Numbered from the stretch's first letter, positions 50,104-60,524 are shown. The stretch: DNA of 64,000 nucleotides from Ignatzschineria rhizosphaerae (GCF_022655595.1 NZ_CP093379.1:1918501-1982500); one strand, 5' to 3'. Numbers and translations are program-made. Notes: a model not told the origin generated them from the sequence alone.

Positions 50104-50928
50104 TTATTTAGTACGACGGCGAACGATATATTTCGTTGTGCGCTTATTAGTACGTGTTTTATAACCTTTAGTTGGTTGACCCCAAGGCGTAACTGGGTGA
50201 CGACCACCTTTTGTACGACCTTCACCACCACCATGAGGGTGATCTACCGGGTTCATCGCTGCACCACGAGTTTGTGGACGAACACCCGCCCAACGTTTCG
50301 CACCAGCTTTACCAAGAACACGAAGGCTATGCTCACCATTACTTACAACACCAATTGTTGCTTTACAGTCAGAGAGAACTTTACGAATCTCACCTGAACG
50401 TAAACGAAGTGTTGAATACTCACCTTCTTTAGCGATTAACTGAACTGAAGTACCAGCTGAACGTGCTAATTGCGCACCTTTACCTGGTTTCATTTCTACA
50501 CAGTGAACCGTTGTACCGATTGGAATATTACGAAGTGGGAGTGAGTTACCTGCCTTAATAGGTGCATTTGAACCTGCAAATAATACATCACCTACTTCAA
50601 CTTTTGCTGGCGCAATAATATAACGACGCTCACCATCAACATAGCAAAGAAGAGCAATATGCGCTGTACGGTTAGGATCGTATTCAATACGCTCAACCTT
50701 CGCAGGAATGTTCTCTTTATTACGTTTAAAATCAATTAAACGATAATGTTGTTTATGACCACCACCACGATGACGTGACGTAATACGTCCATCATTGTTA
50801 CGACCGCCAGTTCTATGTTGTCCTTCTACTAATGGCGCATAAGGTTTACCCTTATGAAGACCAGGAGTTACAACTTGAATCAGTGAGCGACGACCTGGTG
50901 AAGTTGGTTTTGCTTTTTTTATACTCAT
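50104..50928 (-). CDS. rplB: Ribosomal protein L2
   Basis: Large-subunit protein near the peptidyl-transferase centre. 274 residues. It contains the conserved C-terminal [21 protein letters not shown], which includes the His important for activity. Its start overlaps the rplW stop by one base. Confidence 0.97.
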   Translation of the reverse strand: MSIKKAKPTSPGRRSLIQVVTPGLHKGKPYAPLVEGQHRTGGRNNDGRITSRHRGGGHKQHYRLIDFKRNKENIPAKVERIEYDPNRTAHIALLCYVDGERRYIIAPAKVEVGDVLFAGSNAPIKAGNSLPLRNIPIGTTVHCVEMKPGKGAQLARSAGTSVQLIAKEGEYSTLRLRSGEIRKVLSDCKATIGVVSNGEHSLRVLGKAGAKRWAGVRPQTRGAAMNPVDHPHGGGEGRTKGGRHPVTPWGQPTKGYKTRTNKRTTKYIVRRRTK

Positions 50929-51236
50929 TACATATCACCTAAAAAATCAATTTCATCTTCCCCATCAGCAAGTGTTACGTAAGCTTTTTTCCAGTCTTGC
51001 TTAACACCCATGTGACGCCCAAATGATCTACGCTTACCATTTTGGTTAAGCACAGTAACTTTCTCTACTTTACGACCAAACATTAATTCAACCGCATCAG
51101 CGATCTCTTTTTTGTTTGCATCTTTTAACACACGGAAAGTTACTTCTCTGTTTAACTCTTCTTGACGCGCTGTTTTTTCAGACGCATGAGGAGCAACGAT
51201 CACTTTCATTAATCTTTCTTTAACATCTAGACTCAT
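50928..51236 (-). CDS. rplW: Ribosomal protein L23
   Basis: Exit-site docking protein for trigger factor and SRP. 102 residues, with [14 protein letters not shown] near 12-25 and [20 protein letters not shown] near 54-73. It overlaps rplD by four bases. Confidence 0.97.
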   Translation of the reverse strand: MSLDVKERLMKVIVAPHASEKTARQEELNREVTFRVLKDANKKEIADAVELMFGRKVEKVTVLNQNGKRRSFGRHMGVKQDWKKAYVTLADGEDEIDFLGDM

Positions 51237-51841
51237 GCTAATAACTCCTTAACTGATTCAAGCGCCTGCTTAGTCATGATAACTTTATCAAAATGCACGA
51301 GGCTTACTGGATCAATCGCTTCCACATCAAGTAAAAGAACGTGCGGTACGTTTCTTGCACTTAAATATAATGGGAAGTCAACTGCTTCAGTGACTAATAA
51401 TACGCTCTCATTTTGTACATTGAGGTTCGCAAGCTTCGCAATAAACTCTTTAGTTTTTGGTTCAGCCATTGTGAACTCTTCAACAACCACTAATCTTTCG
51501 CTTCTGATTAATTCAGCAAGGATATTTAGCATTGCTGCTTTGTACATTTTCTTGTTTACTTTTTGGCTCCAGTTTTGTGGTTTCGCAGCAAATGTTACAC
51601 CACCACCTCTCCAGATTGGGTTACGCTTACTACCAACACGGGCGCGACCAGTGCCTTTTTGTCTCCAAGGTTTTGCTGTACTACCTGCAACTTCTGCACG
51701 TGTTTTTTGAGCGCGAGTTCCGGCTCTTCCACCTGCTTGATATGCAGTTACAACCTGATGCACTAACGCTTCGTTAAAATCACGAGCAAATAATGCCTCA
51801 TCTAATTCAACTGGAGATCCGCCAATTACTTGAATTTCCAT
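51233..51841 (-). CDS. rplD: Ribosomal protein L4
   Basis: Exit-tunnel protein and, in E. coli, the repressor of the S10 operon. 202 residues, with [32 protein letters not shown] near 39-70 (tunnel loop, cited by its ends). Its start overlaps rplC by one base. The S10 leader that L4 uses in E. coli has no room here. Confidence 0.97.
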   Translation of the reverse strand: MEIQVIGGSPVELDEALFARDFNEALVHQVVTAYQAGGRAGTRAQKTRAEVAGSTAKPWRQKGTGRARVGSKRNPIWRGGGVTFAAKPQNWSQKVNKKMYKAAMLNILAELIRSERLVVVEEFTMAEPKTKEFIAKLANLNVQNESVLLVTEAVDFPLYLSARNVPHVLLLDVEAIDPVSLVHFDKVIMTKQALESVKELLA

Positions 51842-52494
51842 TACGCCTTACCTCTTTTCACTTTGATTGCAGGAGACACAACAACATCTGACCCCTTAGG
51901 TCCTGGGACAGCACCTTTAATGAGAAGTAAGCTGCGCTCTGTATCCACTACGACGACCTCAAGATTTTGCGCTGTTCTACGAACGGCACCCATATGCCCT
52001 GACATTTTCTTACCTTTGAAAACGCGGCCTGGGTCCTGACATTGACCAATCGATCCTGGTACACGATGCGATAATGAGTTACCGTGTGTATTACGTTGTC
52101 CAGCAAAGTTATGACGCTTGATTGTACCTGCGAAACCTTTACCTTGCGTAATACCTGAAACGTCGACTTTTTGTCCCGCTTCAAATAATTCTACAGTTAA
52201 CTTTTGTGCAACTTCGAACTCTGCTTCTTGAGCTGCGTTTACACGAAACTCCCAAAGTGAACGCGCTGATGTAATCCCTGCTTTCGCAAAGTGACCATCT
52301 AAAGTCTTTTTCTTTTTACTTGAGTACTGTGGACCATGTGCTACCTGAATAGCGCTATAACCATCAATACCCTCTGTTTTAATTTGGGCAATTTCATTGT
52401 TTTCGATTTGCACAACAGTCACTGCTAGTGAGCGACCATCTTCACCAAAAACTCTACTCATCCCGAGTTTTTTTCCGATTAATCCTACTGCCAT
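51841..52494 (-). CDS. rplC: Ribosomal protein L3
   Basis: Early-assembling large-subunit protein. 217 residues, beginning [16 protein letters not shown]. The conserved [21 protein letters not shown] is near 123-143 and [20 protein letters not shown] near 152-171. It follows rpsJ after 73 bp. Confidence 0.97.
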   Translation of the reverse strand: MAVGLIGKKLGMSRVFGEDGRSLAVTVVQIENNEIAQIKTEGIDGYSAIQVAHGPQYSSKKKKTLDGHFAKAGITSARSLWEFRVNAAQEAEFEVAQKLTVELFEAGQKVDVSGITQGKGFAGTIKRHNFAGQRNTHGNSLSHRVPGSIGQCQDPGRVFKGKKMSGHMGAVRRTAQNLEVVVVDTERSLLLIKGAVPGPKGSDVVVSPAIKVKRGKA

Positions 52495-52495
52495 T

Positions 52496-52567
52496 TTAAT
52501 AACCTCAATAAATAATAATAAAAACGAGAGGAAGGTTGGCGACCTTCATCGCGAACAAATTCGTTAA
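52496..52567 (-). promoter_or_regulatory. Structured spacer between rpsJ and rplC
   Basis: In the mRNA sense there is a small CGAA/TTCG hairpin and then GAAGGT-CGCCA-ACCTTC, followed after 6 bases by T5. It could be a partial terminator or a ribosomal-protein binding site. The spacer is about twice as long as in E. coli. Confidence 0.4.
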
Positions 52568-52879
52568 TTAGTCTAAACGAATCTGCACATCAACACCAGC
52601 AGCTAAGTCAAGCTTCATTAAAGCATCAACTGTCTTATCTGTTGGGTTTACAATGTCCATGAGACGCTTATGAGTTCTTAACTCATATTGGTCACGCGCA
52701 TCTTTGTTAACGTGCGGTGATGTTAATACTGTAAATACTTCACGCTTAATTGGTAAAGGAATAGGACCTTTAACCTGTGCGCCTGTACGCTTTGCAGTTT
52801 CAACAATTTCTTTCGCAGACTGATCGATTAAACGATAGTCAAATGCTTTTAAGCGAATTCTAATTCTTTGATTATCCAT
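52568..52879 (-). CDS. rpsJ: Ribosomal protein S10
   Basis: Small-subunit protein and NusE antitermination factor. The ATG at 52879 (103 residues, the E. coli length) begins [19 protein letters not shown]. An upstream in-frame extension is not conserved. It follows tuf after only 52 bp, which hold a terminator-like hairpin. Confidence 0.97.
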   Translation of the reverse strand: MDNQRIRIRLKAFDYRLIDQSAKEIVETAKRTGAQVKGPIPLPIKREVFTVLTSPHVNKDARDQYELRTHKRLMDIVNPTDKTVDALMKLDLAAGVDVQIRLD

Positions 52880-52892
52880 ACAACTCTCATTT

Positions 52893-52921
52893 AAAAATCC
52901 CAGGCCCAAAATGGGCCTAGG
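52893..52921 (-). terminator. Terminator-like hairpin between tuf and rpsJ
   Basis: CCTAGGCCCA and TGGGCCTGGG pair with one mismatch around a 3-base loop and are followed by T5. It lies between the tuf stop and the S10 start codon. Since no S10 promoter fits downstream, it probably attenuates rather than fully stops transcription. Confidence 0.65.
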
Positions 52922-52931
52922 AAAAAATTAA

Positions 52932-54122
52932 TTATGCAATAACTTTAGCAACAACGCCCGCACCTACTGTACGGCCACCTTCACGAATTGCGAAACGTAA
53001 ACCTTCGTCCATCGCGATTGGGTTGATTAACTCAACAACCATTTTCACGTTATCACCAGGCATTACCATTTCAACACCTTCAGGAAGCTCACAAGCACCT
53101 GTTACGTCTGTAGTACGGAAATAGAATTGTGGGCGATAGCCTTTAAAGAATGGCGTGTGACGTCCACCTTCTTCTTTTGAAAGAACGTAAACTTCAGCTT
53201 CGAATTTTGTATGTGGCTTGATTGAACCTGGTTTTGCTAATACTTGACCACGCTCTACATCTTCACGTTTAGTACCACGAAGAAGAACACCAACGTTATC
53301 TCCTGCTTCACCACGGTCAAGAAGTTTACGGAACATCTCAACACCAGTACAAGTTGTTTTTGCTGTTGGGCGGATACCTACGATTTCAAGCTCTTCACCA
53401 GTTTTAACAATACCAGACTCGATACGACCAGTTACAACTGTACCACGACCTGAAATTGAGAATACGTCTTCGATAGGCATTAAGAATGCTTTATCGATTT
53501 CACGCTCTGGCTGTGGAATCCAAGTATCTAATGCATCAAGAAGTTTTTTGATTGCTGGAACACCAATTTCTGATTCATCACCTTCAATTGCTTTAAGTGC
53601 AGAACCAACGATAACTGGGGTATCATCACCAGGGAATTCGTAAGCATCAAGAAGTTCACGAACTTCCATCTCAACTAATTCGATCAACTCAGCATCATCA
53701 ACCATATCTGCTTTGTTTAAGAAAACAACGATATATGGAACACCAACTTGGCGTGATAAAAGGATGTGCTCACGAGTTTGTGGCATAGGACCATCAGCTG
53801 CTGAACAAACGAGGATTGCTCCGTCCATTTGCGCTGCACCAGTGATCATATTTTTAACGTAGTCTGCGTGTCCTGGGCAGTCAACGTGTGCATAGTGACG
53901 GTTTGGTGATTCGTACTCAACGTGTGAAGTAGAAATCGTGATACCACGCTCTCTCTCTTCTGGTGCGTTGTCGATTTGATCGTATGCGCGAACGTTACCA
54001 CCAACAGCTTCGTTACCTACTTTTGTTAAAGCAGCTGTTAAAGTTGTTTTACCATGGTCAACGTGTCCAATTGTACCGACGTTTACGTGCGGTTTGCTAC
54101 GGCTAAAAGTTTCCTTTGACAT
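52932..54122 (-). CDS. tuf: Elongation factor Tu
   Basis: GTPase that brings aminoacyl-tRNA to the ribosome. 396 residues. G1 [10 protein letters not shown] is at 19-28, DCPGHADYV near 81-89, NKADMVDD near 136. It lies in the str operon after fusA. Whether a second tuf copy exists elsewhere cannot be seen here. Confidence 0.98.
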   Translation of the reverse strand: MSKETFSRSKPHVNVGTIGHVDHGKTTLTAALTKVGNEAVGGNVRAYDQIDNAPEERERGITISTSHVEYESPNRHYAHVDCPGHADYVKNMITGAAQMDGAILVCSAADGPMPQTREHILLSRQVGVPYIVVFLNKADMVDDAELIELVEMEVRELLDAYEFPGDDTPVIVGSALKAIEGDESEIGVPAIKKLLDALDTWIPQPEREIDKAFLMPIEDVFSISGRGTVVTGRIESGIVKTGEELEIVGIRPTAKTTCTGVEMFRKLLDRGEAGDNVGVLLRGTKREDVERGQVLAKPGSIKPHTKFEAEVYVLSKEEGGRHTPFFKGYRPQFYFRTTDVTGACELPEGVEMVMPGDNVKMVVELINPIAMDEGLRFAIREGGRTVGAGVVAKVIA

Positions 54123-54152
54123 ATTATTTAATACCCCAATTTTTTAAAGAGC

Positions 54153-54182
54153 TAAAAACAAGCTCTACATTATAGAGCTTGT
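54153..54182 (-). terminator. Terminator-like hairpin between fusA and tuf
   Basis: ACAAGCTCTA and TAGAGCTTGT form a perfect 10-bp stem with a 5-base loop, followed by T5 in the fusA-to-tuf direction. It would partly uncouple tuf from fusA. Confidence 0.75.
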
Positions 54183-54224
54183 CTATTAGATTGCAAACAA
54201 ATTATTTAAATCAGACGTTTTTTA

Positions 54225-56324
54225 TTAGTCTGCTTTGTTTGCGTTAATGATTGACTCGGCAACATTATTAGGAGCTTGGCTATATTTCAAGAACTCCATT
54301 GAGTATGTTGCACGACCTTGTGTTGATGAACGCAATGCAGTTGCATAACCGAACATTTCAGATAATGGAACTTCAGCTCTAATAACTTTAGAACCAAACG
54401 CATCATCAATACCTTGAAGATTACCACGACGACGGTTAAGGTCACCCATAACATCACCCATGTAATCTTCTGGTGTTTCAACTTCAACTTTCATCACTGG
54501 CTCAAGCAATACAGGACCTGCTTTTTGAACACCAGCTTTGAAACCCATTGACCCAGCAATTTTAAACGCCATTTCACTTGAGTCAACATCATGATATGAA
54601 CCATCATAAAGTGTTACTTTAACATCTTCGATTGGGTAACCTGCGATTACACCATTCGCCATCTGCTCTTGAACACCACGATCAACTGCAGGGATATATT
54701 CTCTTGGAACAACACCACCCACGATCTGATCGATAAATTCATAACCTTTACCAATTTCTTGCGGTTCAATTTTCAACCACACATGACCAAACTGACCACG
54801 ACCACCTGACTGACGAACAAACTTACCTTCAACCTCAACAGCTTTAGTAATTGTTTCACGGTAAGCAACTTGAGGAGCACCTACACCACACTCAACCTTG
54901 AACTCACGCTTCAAACGGTCAACAATGATATCTAAGTGAAGCTCACCCATACCACCGATAATTGTTTGTCCTGACTCTTCATCAGTACGAACGCGGAATG
55001 ATGGATCTTCTTGAGCAAGACGTGAAAGCGCCATACCCATTTTTTCTTGGTCTGCTTTAGTTTTTGGCTCAATCGCAACAAAAATTACTGGCTCTGGGAA
55101 TTCCATACGCTCAAGTGTAATTTGATCTTTTTGATCACAGAGAGTATCCCCTGTTGTTACATCTTTAAGTCCTACCATTGCAATAATATCACCTGCACGC
55201 GCCTCATCAATCTCTTCACGAGAGTTTGAGTGCATCGCAAGTAAACGACCTACACGCTCACGTTTACCTTTAACAGGGTTATAAACGTGATCTCCAGATT
55301 TAATAACACCAGAGTAAAGTCTTACAAACGTCAAGTTACCAACAAATGGGTCGTTTGCTAATTTAAACGCAAGCGCAGAGAACGGTTCATCATCAGATGA
55401 TTGACGCACTCCAGGTTCACCATCAGGAAGAACACCCGCAATAGGCTTAACTTCTACTGGTGATGGGAGATAGTAAATTACGTCATCTAAAAGCGCCTGA
55501 ACACCTTTGTTCTTAAACGCCGTACCACAACATACAGGCACCATTTCAGATGCAAGTGTACGAGCACGAAGACCTGCACGAATCTCTTCTTCTGACAATT
55601 CACCTTCTTCAAGATACTTATCCATCAACTCTTCGCTAGACTCAGCTGCAGCTTCTACCATTTGTGAACGATAGTTTTCAGCATCATCAAGAAGCGCTTC
55701 AGGAATATCACGCTCTTCAAACGTCATACCCATATCTTCTTCATTCCAGTAAATCGCCTTCATTGTAACAAGGTCAATTACACCTTCAAAGTTATCTTCA
55801 GCACCGATTGGAATTTGAATAGGAACAGCATTAGCGCGTAAACGCTCTTTCATCTGCTCAACAACACGGAAGAAATCTGCACCCGTACGGTCCATTTTAT
55901 TAACAAACGCAATTCTAGGAACCGCATATTTGTTCGCTTGACGCCATACAGTTTCAGACTGTGGCTGAACACCACCAACAGAACAGTAAACCATTACTGC
56001 ACCATCAAGAACACGCATAGAACGCTCTACTTCAATCGTAAAGTCAACGTGTCCTGGAGTATCGATAAGGTTAATTCTGTGCTCTTGGAATTGTTGCTTC
56101 ATTCCTTTCCATGAACAGGTTGTCGCTGCAGATGTGATAGTGATACCACGCTCTTGCTCTTGAGCCATCCAGTCCATTGTCGCAGTACCATCATGAGTTT
56201 CCCCAATACGGTGACTTTTACCTGTGTAAAACAGAATACGCTCTGAAGTCGTTGTTTTACCTGCGTCGATGTGAGCACTGATACCAATATTACGGTATCG
56301 TTCAATAGGCATAGTTCGAGCCAT
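54225..56324 (-). CDS. fusA: Elongation factor G
   Basis: Translocase GTPase. 699 residues (E. coli 704). G1 [13 protein letters not shown] is at 17-29, DTPGHVDFT near 88, [10 protein letters not shown] near 142. Domains II-V follow with the expected length. It lies between rpsG and tuf, with about 100 bp of spacer on each side. Confidence 0.98.
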   Translation of the reverse strand: MARTMPIERYRNIGISAHIDAGKTTTSERILFYTGKSHRIGETHDGTATMDWMAQEQERGITITSAATTCSWKGMKQQFQEHRINLIDTPGHVDFTIEVERSMRVLDGAVMVYCSVGGVQPQSETVWRQANKYAVPRIAFVNKMDRTGADFFRVVEQMKERLRANAVPIQIPIGAEDNFEGVIDLVTMKAIYWNEEDMGMTFEERDIPEALLDDAENYRSQMVEAAAESSEELMDKYLEEGELSEEEIRAGLRARTLASEMVPVCCGTAFKNKGVQALLDDVIYYLPSPVEVKPIAGVLPDGEPGVRQSSDDEPFSALAFKLANDPFVGNLTFVRLYSGVIKSGDHVYNPVKGKRERVGRLLAMHSNSREEIDEARAGDIIAMVGLKDVTTGDTLCDQKDQITLERMEFPEPVIFVAIEPKTKADQEKMGMALSRLAQEDPSFRVRTDEESGQTIIGGMGELHLDIIVDRLKREFKVECGVGAPQVAYRETITKAVEVEGKFVRQSGGRGQFGHVWLKIEPQEIGKGYEFIDQIVGGVVPREYIPAVDRGVQEQMANGVIAGYPIEDVKVTLYDGSYHDVDSSEMAFKIAGSMGFKAGVQKAGPVLLEPVMKVEVETPEDYMGDVMGDLNRRRGNLQGIDDAFGSKVIRAEVPLSEMFGYATALRSSTQGRATYSMEFLKYSQAPNNVAESIINANKAD

Positions 56325-56369
56325 AATAAATCCTTCTTTTAATTAAATCTTGTTTTCTTTAAACAACAA

Positions 56370-56400
56370 ATGCGGTGACCCAAAAAAAATGAGCACCGCA
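56370..56400 (-). other. Hairpin between rpsG and fusA
   Basis: GCGGTG and CACCGC form a short stem around a loop with a T8 run. In E. coli S7 regulates the str operon at the rpsL-rpsG junction, not here, so a role is uncertain. Confidence 0.35.
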
Positions 56401-56427
56401 ATTGCATGAACAAATTCTGTAAATTTC

Positions 56428-56898
56428 TTACCAGCGGAAATGCGAGAACGCTTTGTTCGCTTCTGCCATGCGGTGCATGTCTTCTCTTTTTCTTACTGCC
56501 GCACCACGGTTTTCAAGCGCATCTAAGATCTCAGCGCCCATACGACGCATCATTGATTTCTCAGAACGTTTTCTTGCCGCATCAACCATCCAGCGCATTG
56601 CTAATGCATCACGTCTTGACGCACGCACTTCAACCGGAACCTGATAAGTCGCACCACCAACACGTCTTGATTTAACTTCAACTTTTGGTCGAACATTGTC
56701 TAAAGCTTGTTCTAAAGCTTCAACAGGATTCTCGTGGCCTTTCTCTTTAACGATGTCTAAAGCACCGTACATGATACGCTCAGCAATCGATTTCTTACCA
56801 GAAATCATCACCATATTAATAAATTTCGCAAGCATTACATCGCCATAAATAGCGTCTGGTAAAATCTCGCGTTTTGGGACTTCTCTTCTTCTAGACAT
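56428..56898 (-). CDS. rpsG: Ribosomal protein S7
   Basis: Primary 3'-domain 16S rRNA binder. 156 residues, beginning [31 protein letters not shown] lies near 34-49, and the C-terminal [11 protein letters not shown] is as in the family. It follows rpsL after 44 bp. Confidence 0.97.
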   Translation of the reverse strand: MSRRREVPKREILPDAIYGDVMLAKFINMVMISGKKSIAERIMYGALDIVKEKGHENPVEALEQALDNVRPKVEVKSRRVGGATYQVPVEVRASRRDALAMRWMVDAARKRSEKSMMRRMGAEILDALENRGAAVRKREDMHRMAEANKAFSHFRW

Positions 56899-56942
56899 GA
56901 GATACTCTCAACAAATACTAAATCCAATCGAACTAATAAAAC

Positions 56943-57314
56943 CTATTTAGGTTTCTTAGCACCATATTTTGAACGACCTTTACGGCGTTTATCAACACCT
57001 TGTGAGTCCAATGCACCACGAACAACGTGATAACGAACCCCCGGAAGGTCTTTTACTCTACCACCACGAACCAAAACAACACTGTGCTCTTGTAAGTTAT
57101 GGCCTTCACCACCAATGTAGCTAGACACTTCATATCCGTTAGTTAAACGAACACGACATACTTTACGCATAGCAGAGTTAGGTTTTTTAGGTGTTGCTGT
57201 ATAAACCCTTGTGCACACTCCACGACGTTGAGGAGAACCCTCAAGTGCAGGAACGTCAGATTTATCAGCTTTCGTTCCGCGCGGACGGCGGATTAACTGA
57301 TTAACTGTTACCAT
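56943..57314 (-). CDS. rpsL: Ribosomal protein S12
   Basis: Decoding-centre protein. 123 residues, beginning [12 protein letters not shown]. Lysines in [12 protein letters not shown] (near 42-43) and [13 protein letters not shown] (near 87) match the streptomycin-sensitive wild type. First gene of the str operon, with its own strong promoter upstream. Confidence 0.97.
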   Translation of the reverse strand: MVTVNQLIRRPRGTKADKSDVPALEGSPQRRGVCTRVYTATPKKPNSAMRKVCRVRLTNGYEVSSYIGGEGHNLQEHSVVLVRGGRVKDLPGVRYHVVRGALDSQGVDKRRKGRSKYGAKKPK

Positions 57315-57389
57315 TAAATCTAAATCCTTGCTTAAAACATAAGTTACAAAAAATAACGATACACCCCTAGTAATTCTAGAGGATACGAA

Positions 57390-57418
57390 ATAGTATAATT
57401 AATAGCTATTTCTGTCAA
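57390..57418 (-). promoter_or_regulatory. Strong sigma70 promoter of the str operon
   Basis: On the minus strand a perfect TTGACA (57418-57413) and TACTAT (57395-57390) are exactly 17 bp apart. This leaves a leader of about 70 nt before rpsL. The -35 box contains the TGA stop codon of fdhD. It is the best promoter match in the window and the likely driver of the whole ribosomal cluster. Confidence 0.85.
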
Positions 57419-58218
57419 CCTTGGTAGAGATTAATTTTACCAACACGGGTAAATGCCGCAAGCTTTATATTCATCTGCTTAGCAAGCTTAATTGCCATAG
57501 TTGTCGGAGCAGACATTGTCACCAGCAACCCCACCTTTGCCGCAACAGCTTTTTGCACCATTTCAAAACTCGCCCGTGAAGTCGTCAATATAAACCCTGT
57601 TTTAGAATTAATCTTTTTTTGATGGATTGCACCAATTAATTTATCTAAAGCAACATGCCGACCCACATCTTCTCGCGTTAATAAAATCTCACCCCTATTT
57701 GAGACAAAAAAAGCAGCATGCGCGCCGCCTGTTTTTTGGTTCATCATCTGCAATGCCGATGAATCTTGTAAGGCTCTATCAATAGACGCCTCATCCATTA
57801 CAAAATCAAAATCAATTTTTTCCTGCTCACGCACAACATCCGATAAAGAATCAAGCCCACAAATACCACATCCTGTACGCGCACTCATCTGTCTTTTACG
57901 CCCTTCAATCCTTACAACGCAAAGGGGGTCAACTTCTATCGCGACCTCAATTCCTCTCTCGTTAGGAACGAGCTCTATAGAGCGAATATCATTTAAACTT
58001 TTGATGATGCCTTCTGTTAAAGAAAAACCATAAACAAAATCAATGATGTCATTTGGCGTACACATCACCACCACATGAGAATAACCATTATAGATCAGTG
58101 CGACAGGCACCTCCACCAAAACACTATCTACTATAGACTCCCATATCCCCTCTTGATACCGTTGAACTTTTACCTCTTCAAAAAACACCTTATCATTTAC
58201 CACCGATGCAATAGCCAT
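57415..58218 (-). CDS. fdhD: Formate dehydrogenase accessory sulfurtransferase FdhD
   Basis: Passes sulfur from IscS to the molybdenum cofactor of formate dehydrogenases. 267 residues (E. coli 277). The sulfur-relay motif is RTGCGICGLDSL, near 112-123. GFILTTSRASFEMVQKAVA near 200-218 is also family-typical. No formate dehydrogenase or molybdenum-cofactor gene is visible nearby. Its stop codon lies in the rpsL -35 box, so the two genes are fused head to tail without a terminator. Confidence 0.93.
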   Translation of the reverse strand: MAIASVVNDKVFFEEVKVQRYQEGIWESIVDSVLVEVPVALIYNGYSHVVVMCTPNDIIDFVYGFSLTEGIIKSLNDIRSIELVPNERGIEVAIEVDPLCVVRIEGRKRQMSARTGCGICGLDSLSDVVREQEKIDFDFVMDEASIDRALQDSSALQMMNQKTGGAHAAFFVSNRGEILLTREDVGRHVALDKLIGAIHQKKINSKTGFILTTSRASFEMVQKAVAAKVGLLVTMSAPTTMAIKLAKQMNIKLAAFTRVGKINLYQG

Positions 58219-58293
58219 ATCTCCCCTCTTTTAAATCGACAAATAACCTCACTATGATTAACATCATTCTACCTAACAGAGAATAATCTCTCA

Positions 58294-59352
58294 TTATTTA
58301 ATATTAACCTTAAAGATAGGAGCCCTCTGACACCCTAAAACCCAACCATCAACAGGCATAAATGGTTCTGCTTGCAACGGGCATTCAACCCCCTTCTTAT
58401 TACGCCAAAGATACTGACCACCCCATACAGCGCTTCCCTGCCAATTAGTCGCCAATAAACTCAAATCTCCCTGTGACACCACTTCTAAAAAAACACGATA
58501 ATACCCAACTTGCAATAAACGCCAAGCATCCACCTTTAATGTCGCAATTTGAAGCCATTTTGAGCGGTGTATCACACTACTTTGCTCATCGAACTCATAA
58601 AAGGCAATATAGATATCTGATAACCCTTTGGTTTGTGATGAATTCAGTTGCAGCAGATAGATACCATCAACATGAACATAATCCGCTAAAACCTCACCCT
58701 CATCTAAAGACAAAGAAGCAACAACATAAGGCGCCTTTTGTGTCATAGGTAAACGCCACAATCTATTTTCTATAATTAATGAAAACCCATCAGTTACCAC
58801 ACTTTGTAAAACCAAGATCTCATCAACTTTAATATCACCATTCAAAAAATATCTATAACGCTCAGCGTTATATACAACCTCAACCTGAACGCCCTCCATT
58901 GAAGAAGATATATTCCACTTCTCTATCCGAGGAGGCATCCTTACTTCCCGCTCTTTTACAAGATAAGCATAACTACCATCGGTATCCTCCCCTCTCATAT
59001 TATATACTCCGACAATCTCCCTCTTTGCGCCAAGCAAACACTCATCCGACAGACGACGCCCATACCAACCTCTTGAAAACCCTAAATATCTAAATTCATC
59101 ACCTAATAAACGACAACCTTCAGATAAATCTATAACCTCCCACTCCAAAACTCCAAGAAAATCCTCCTGGTAAACTTGCTGCCGAAATTTATCTGTTTTC
59201 ACATCTTTATCTGATATCACCTGCAACAAGACTCTCTCTTGTAATAAATAACCACTAATTAACTCTCCAAGAGAAAACAGAATAAATGCTCCCACCCCCA
59301 AAACTACCAATATACTCAATAGAGCATTCCCTATTTCTTTACGAATCTTCAT
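58294..59352 (-). CDS. Pseudopilin-like protein, PilX/GspK-type position
   Basis: I do not recognise a defined family for this 352-residue protein. The N-terminus (KIRKEIGNALLSILVVLGVGAFILF, cited by its ends, about 2-27) looks like a class III signal followed by the hydrophobic pilin helix. The residue five after the Gly is Ser instead of Glu, a feature seen in GspK-type tip pseudopilins. The rest is soluble with many aromatic residues and several cysteines (CRLL, CLLG, CPLQ, CQR). Its start overlaps the preceding pseudopilin gene by four bases, so they are coupled. Role as a minor tip pseudopilin is inferred from position. Confidence 0.5.
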   Translation of the reverse strand: MKIRKEIGNALLSILVVLGVGAFILFSLGELISGYLLQERVLLQVISDKDVKTDKFRQQVYQEDFLGVLEWEVIDLSEGCRLLGDEFRYLGFSRGWYGRRLSDECLLGAKREIVGVYNMRGEDTDGSYAYLVKEREVRMPPRIEKWNISSSMEGVQVEVVYNAERYRYFLNGDIKVDEILVLQSVVTDGFSLIIENRLWRLPMTQKAPYVVASLSLDEGEVLADYVHVDGIYLLQLNSSQTKGLSDIYIAFYEFDEQSSVIHRSKWLQIATLKVDAWRLLQVGYYRVFLEVVSQGDLSLLATNWQGSAVWGGQYLWRNKKGVECPLQAEPFMPVDGWVLGCQRAPIFKVNIK

Positions 59353-60311
59353 TGCTCTAACCCTATCAATATCTCTCTAAAAATAGGGGGCTGCGCATTT
59401 TCAAGCACCCTTACATAATCATTATTTTGATAAACCTGCCTCGAATTAACATACTGCGAAGGTCTTGCAAGCAGCAATCTCACCGACAATAAGCCACTAT
59501 CTAATTGCTTCAATCTCATATCAACAATATCCGGCATTCTATAAAAAACCTGTCCATCCAAAAAATCAATCGTCAAATAAGAGCGTTTATTTTGGAGTTG
59601 TAGGTAAATCAAATATTCTTTAACAATATAGACCTGCAAAACTTCCATATCTAAATTTTTCCTTAACTCTAGATAATCACCCGCATCCATTTCAAAATGA
59701 GAGCCTCGTCTTTGTGCCTTAACCACCATACTTTGTCGGCAATCAGTCACAAAGAAAGTAAAACTTCGCACCCCGACAAGGTCAGCCGTAAGATCCCCCA
59801 CAAACAGCGCCTCCCTTACAAACAAATTTGTCGGCTGTAACCCACTCACCTGTAATATGTCAGAGCCCTGAACAATACTCTGTAAACGCTTTCTAGGAAC
59901 TGGGGAATACCCCCCACTACCGCCCCCCCTTAATGCCAATAAATCTAAAATCGCACTTTGACCCTCCACCTTTGGAGATAAAATCATGACAGAAGATTGC
60001 AAATACTCGCGATAACTAACAGATAGAGAATAACCAACAAGCATCTCATTATAAGAAGGCAACATTTCAGGGCAATAAGGGACAAACTGCAGACGCTGAA
60101 ACTCTGAGCGCATCAGATCCTCAATCCCCATAATAGATTCAAGCATCTGTACTCGCCCATTTAATACATCACTTTTGACAATAAGCTGCCGAATCACTAA
60201 CGAGATCATCATCAACAAAAGACTTAATATTGCTAACGAAATAATCATCTCAAAAAGTGCCTTACCTGAATCTTTATTCAAATCACTCAAAAAAGCCTTT
60301 TTATAATGCAC
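59349..60311 (-). CDS. Prepilin-like minor pseudopilin, PilW-like
   Basis: A 320-residue protein with a clear type IV prepilin N-terminus: a basic leader ending in Gly, then KALFEMIISLAILSLLLMM, with Glu at mature position 5. The soluble part is beta-rich, with a Gly-rich loop (LRGGGSGGYSP near 124-134) and a few cysteines. The start codon is GTG, and its only Shine-Dalgarno-like sequence is a G9 run ending three bases before it. Two more G runs (G7 at 59923-59929 and G6 at 59910-59915) occur in the coding part. Likely one of the minor pilins that prime pilus or secretion-pseudopilus assembly. Confidence 0.65.
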   Translation of the reverse strand: MHYKKAFLSDLNKDSGKALFEMIISLAILSLLLMMISLVIRQLIVKSDVLNGRVQMLESIMGIEDLMRSEFQRLQFVPYCPEMLPSYNEMLVGYSLSVSYREYLQSSVMILSPKVEGQSAILDLLALRGGGSGGYSPVPRKRLQSIVQGSDILQVSGLQPTNLFVREALFVGDLTADLVGVRSFTFFVTDCRQSMVVKAQRRGSHFEMDAGDYLELRKNLDMEVLQVYIVKEYLIYLQLQNKRSYLTIDFLDGQVFYRMPDIVDMRLKQLDSGLLSVRLLLARPSQYVNSRQVYQNNDYVRVLENAQPPIFREILIGLEQ

Positions 60312-60314
60312 TCT

Positions 60315-60323
60315 CCCCCCCCC
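60315..60323 (-). repeat. G9 homopolymer at a pseudopilin ribosome-binding site
   Basis: Nine consecutive G on the minus strand end three bases before the GTG start of the PilW-like gene. Length changes would alter the Shine-Dalgarno strength and spacing. Confidence 0.85.
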
Positions 60324-60335
60324 TCTCGACTTAAA

Positions 60336-60524
60336 TCAACAAGATCGAGATCGACACTCCTCTTTTTGATTTACCCACTCAACCCTTTGATCACTTGCCT
60401 TATCAATTTTTTCAAGCGATATAGAAATCCCTGTCAATGATCGATTCATCATTGAAATAAACAATAAAAAAAGCCCTATCATTAATAGGGCTTCCAGCAA
60501 TACACGACCTTTCTCTAATTTCAT
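60336..60524 (-). CDS. Very short prepilin-like protein, PilV/GspI-like position
   Basis: 62 residues: a short leader MKLEKG, then RVLLEALLMIGLFLLFISMM, with Glu at position 5 of the predicted mature protein. Only about 30 residues follow the hydrophobic helix, much less than a normal pilin. It ends in a Cys/Arg/Ser cluster. It starts 5 bp after the YdhR-like gene. It may be a truncated relic or a genuine micro-pseudopilin. Its reading frame continues past the TGA into the next gene without another stop. Confidence 0.55.
   Translation of the reverse strand: MKLEKGRVLLEALLMIGLFLLFISMMNRSLTGISISLEKIDKASDQRVEWVNQKEECRSRSC

Noticed and set aside
60336-60338. TGA as a selenocysteine codon joining the two pseudopilin genes
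   Set aside because: No bacterial SECIS-like hairpin follows directly, and the downstream gene has its own complete prepilin leader.
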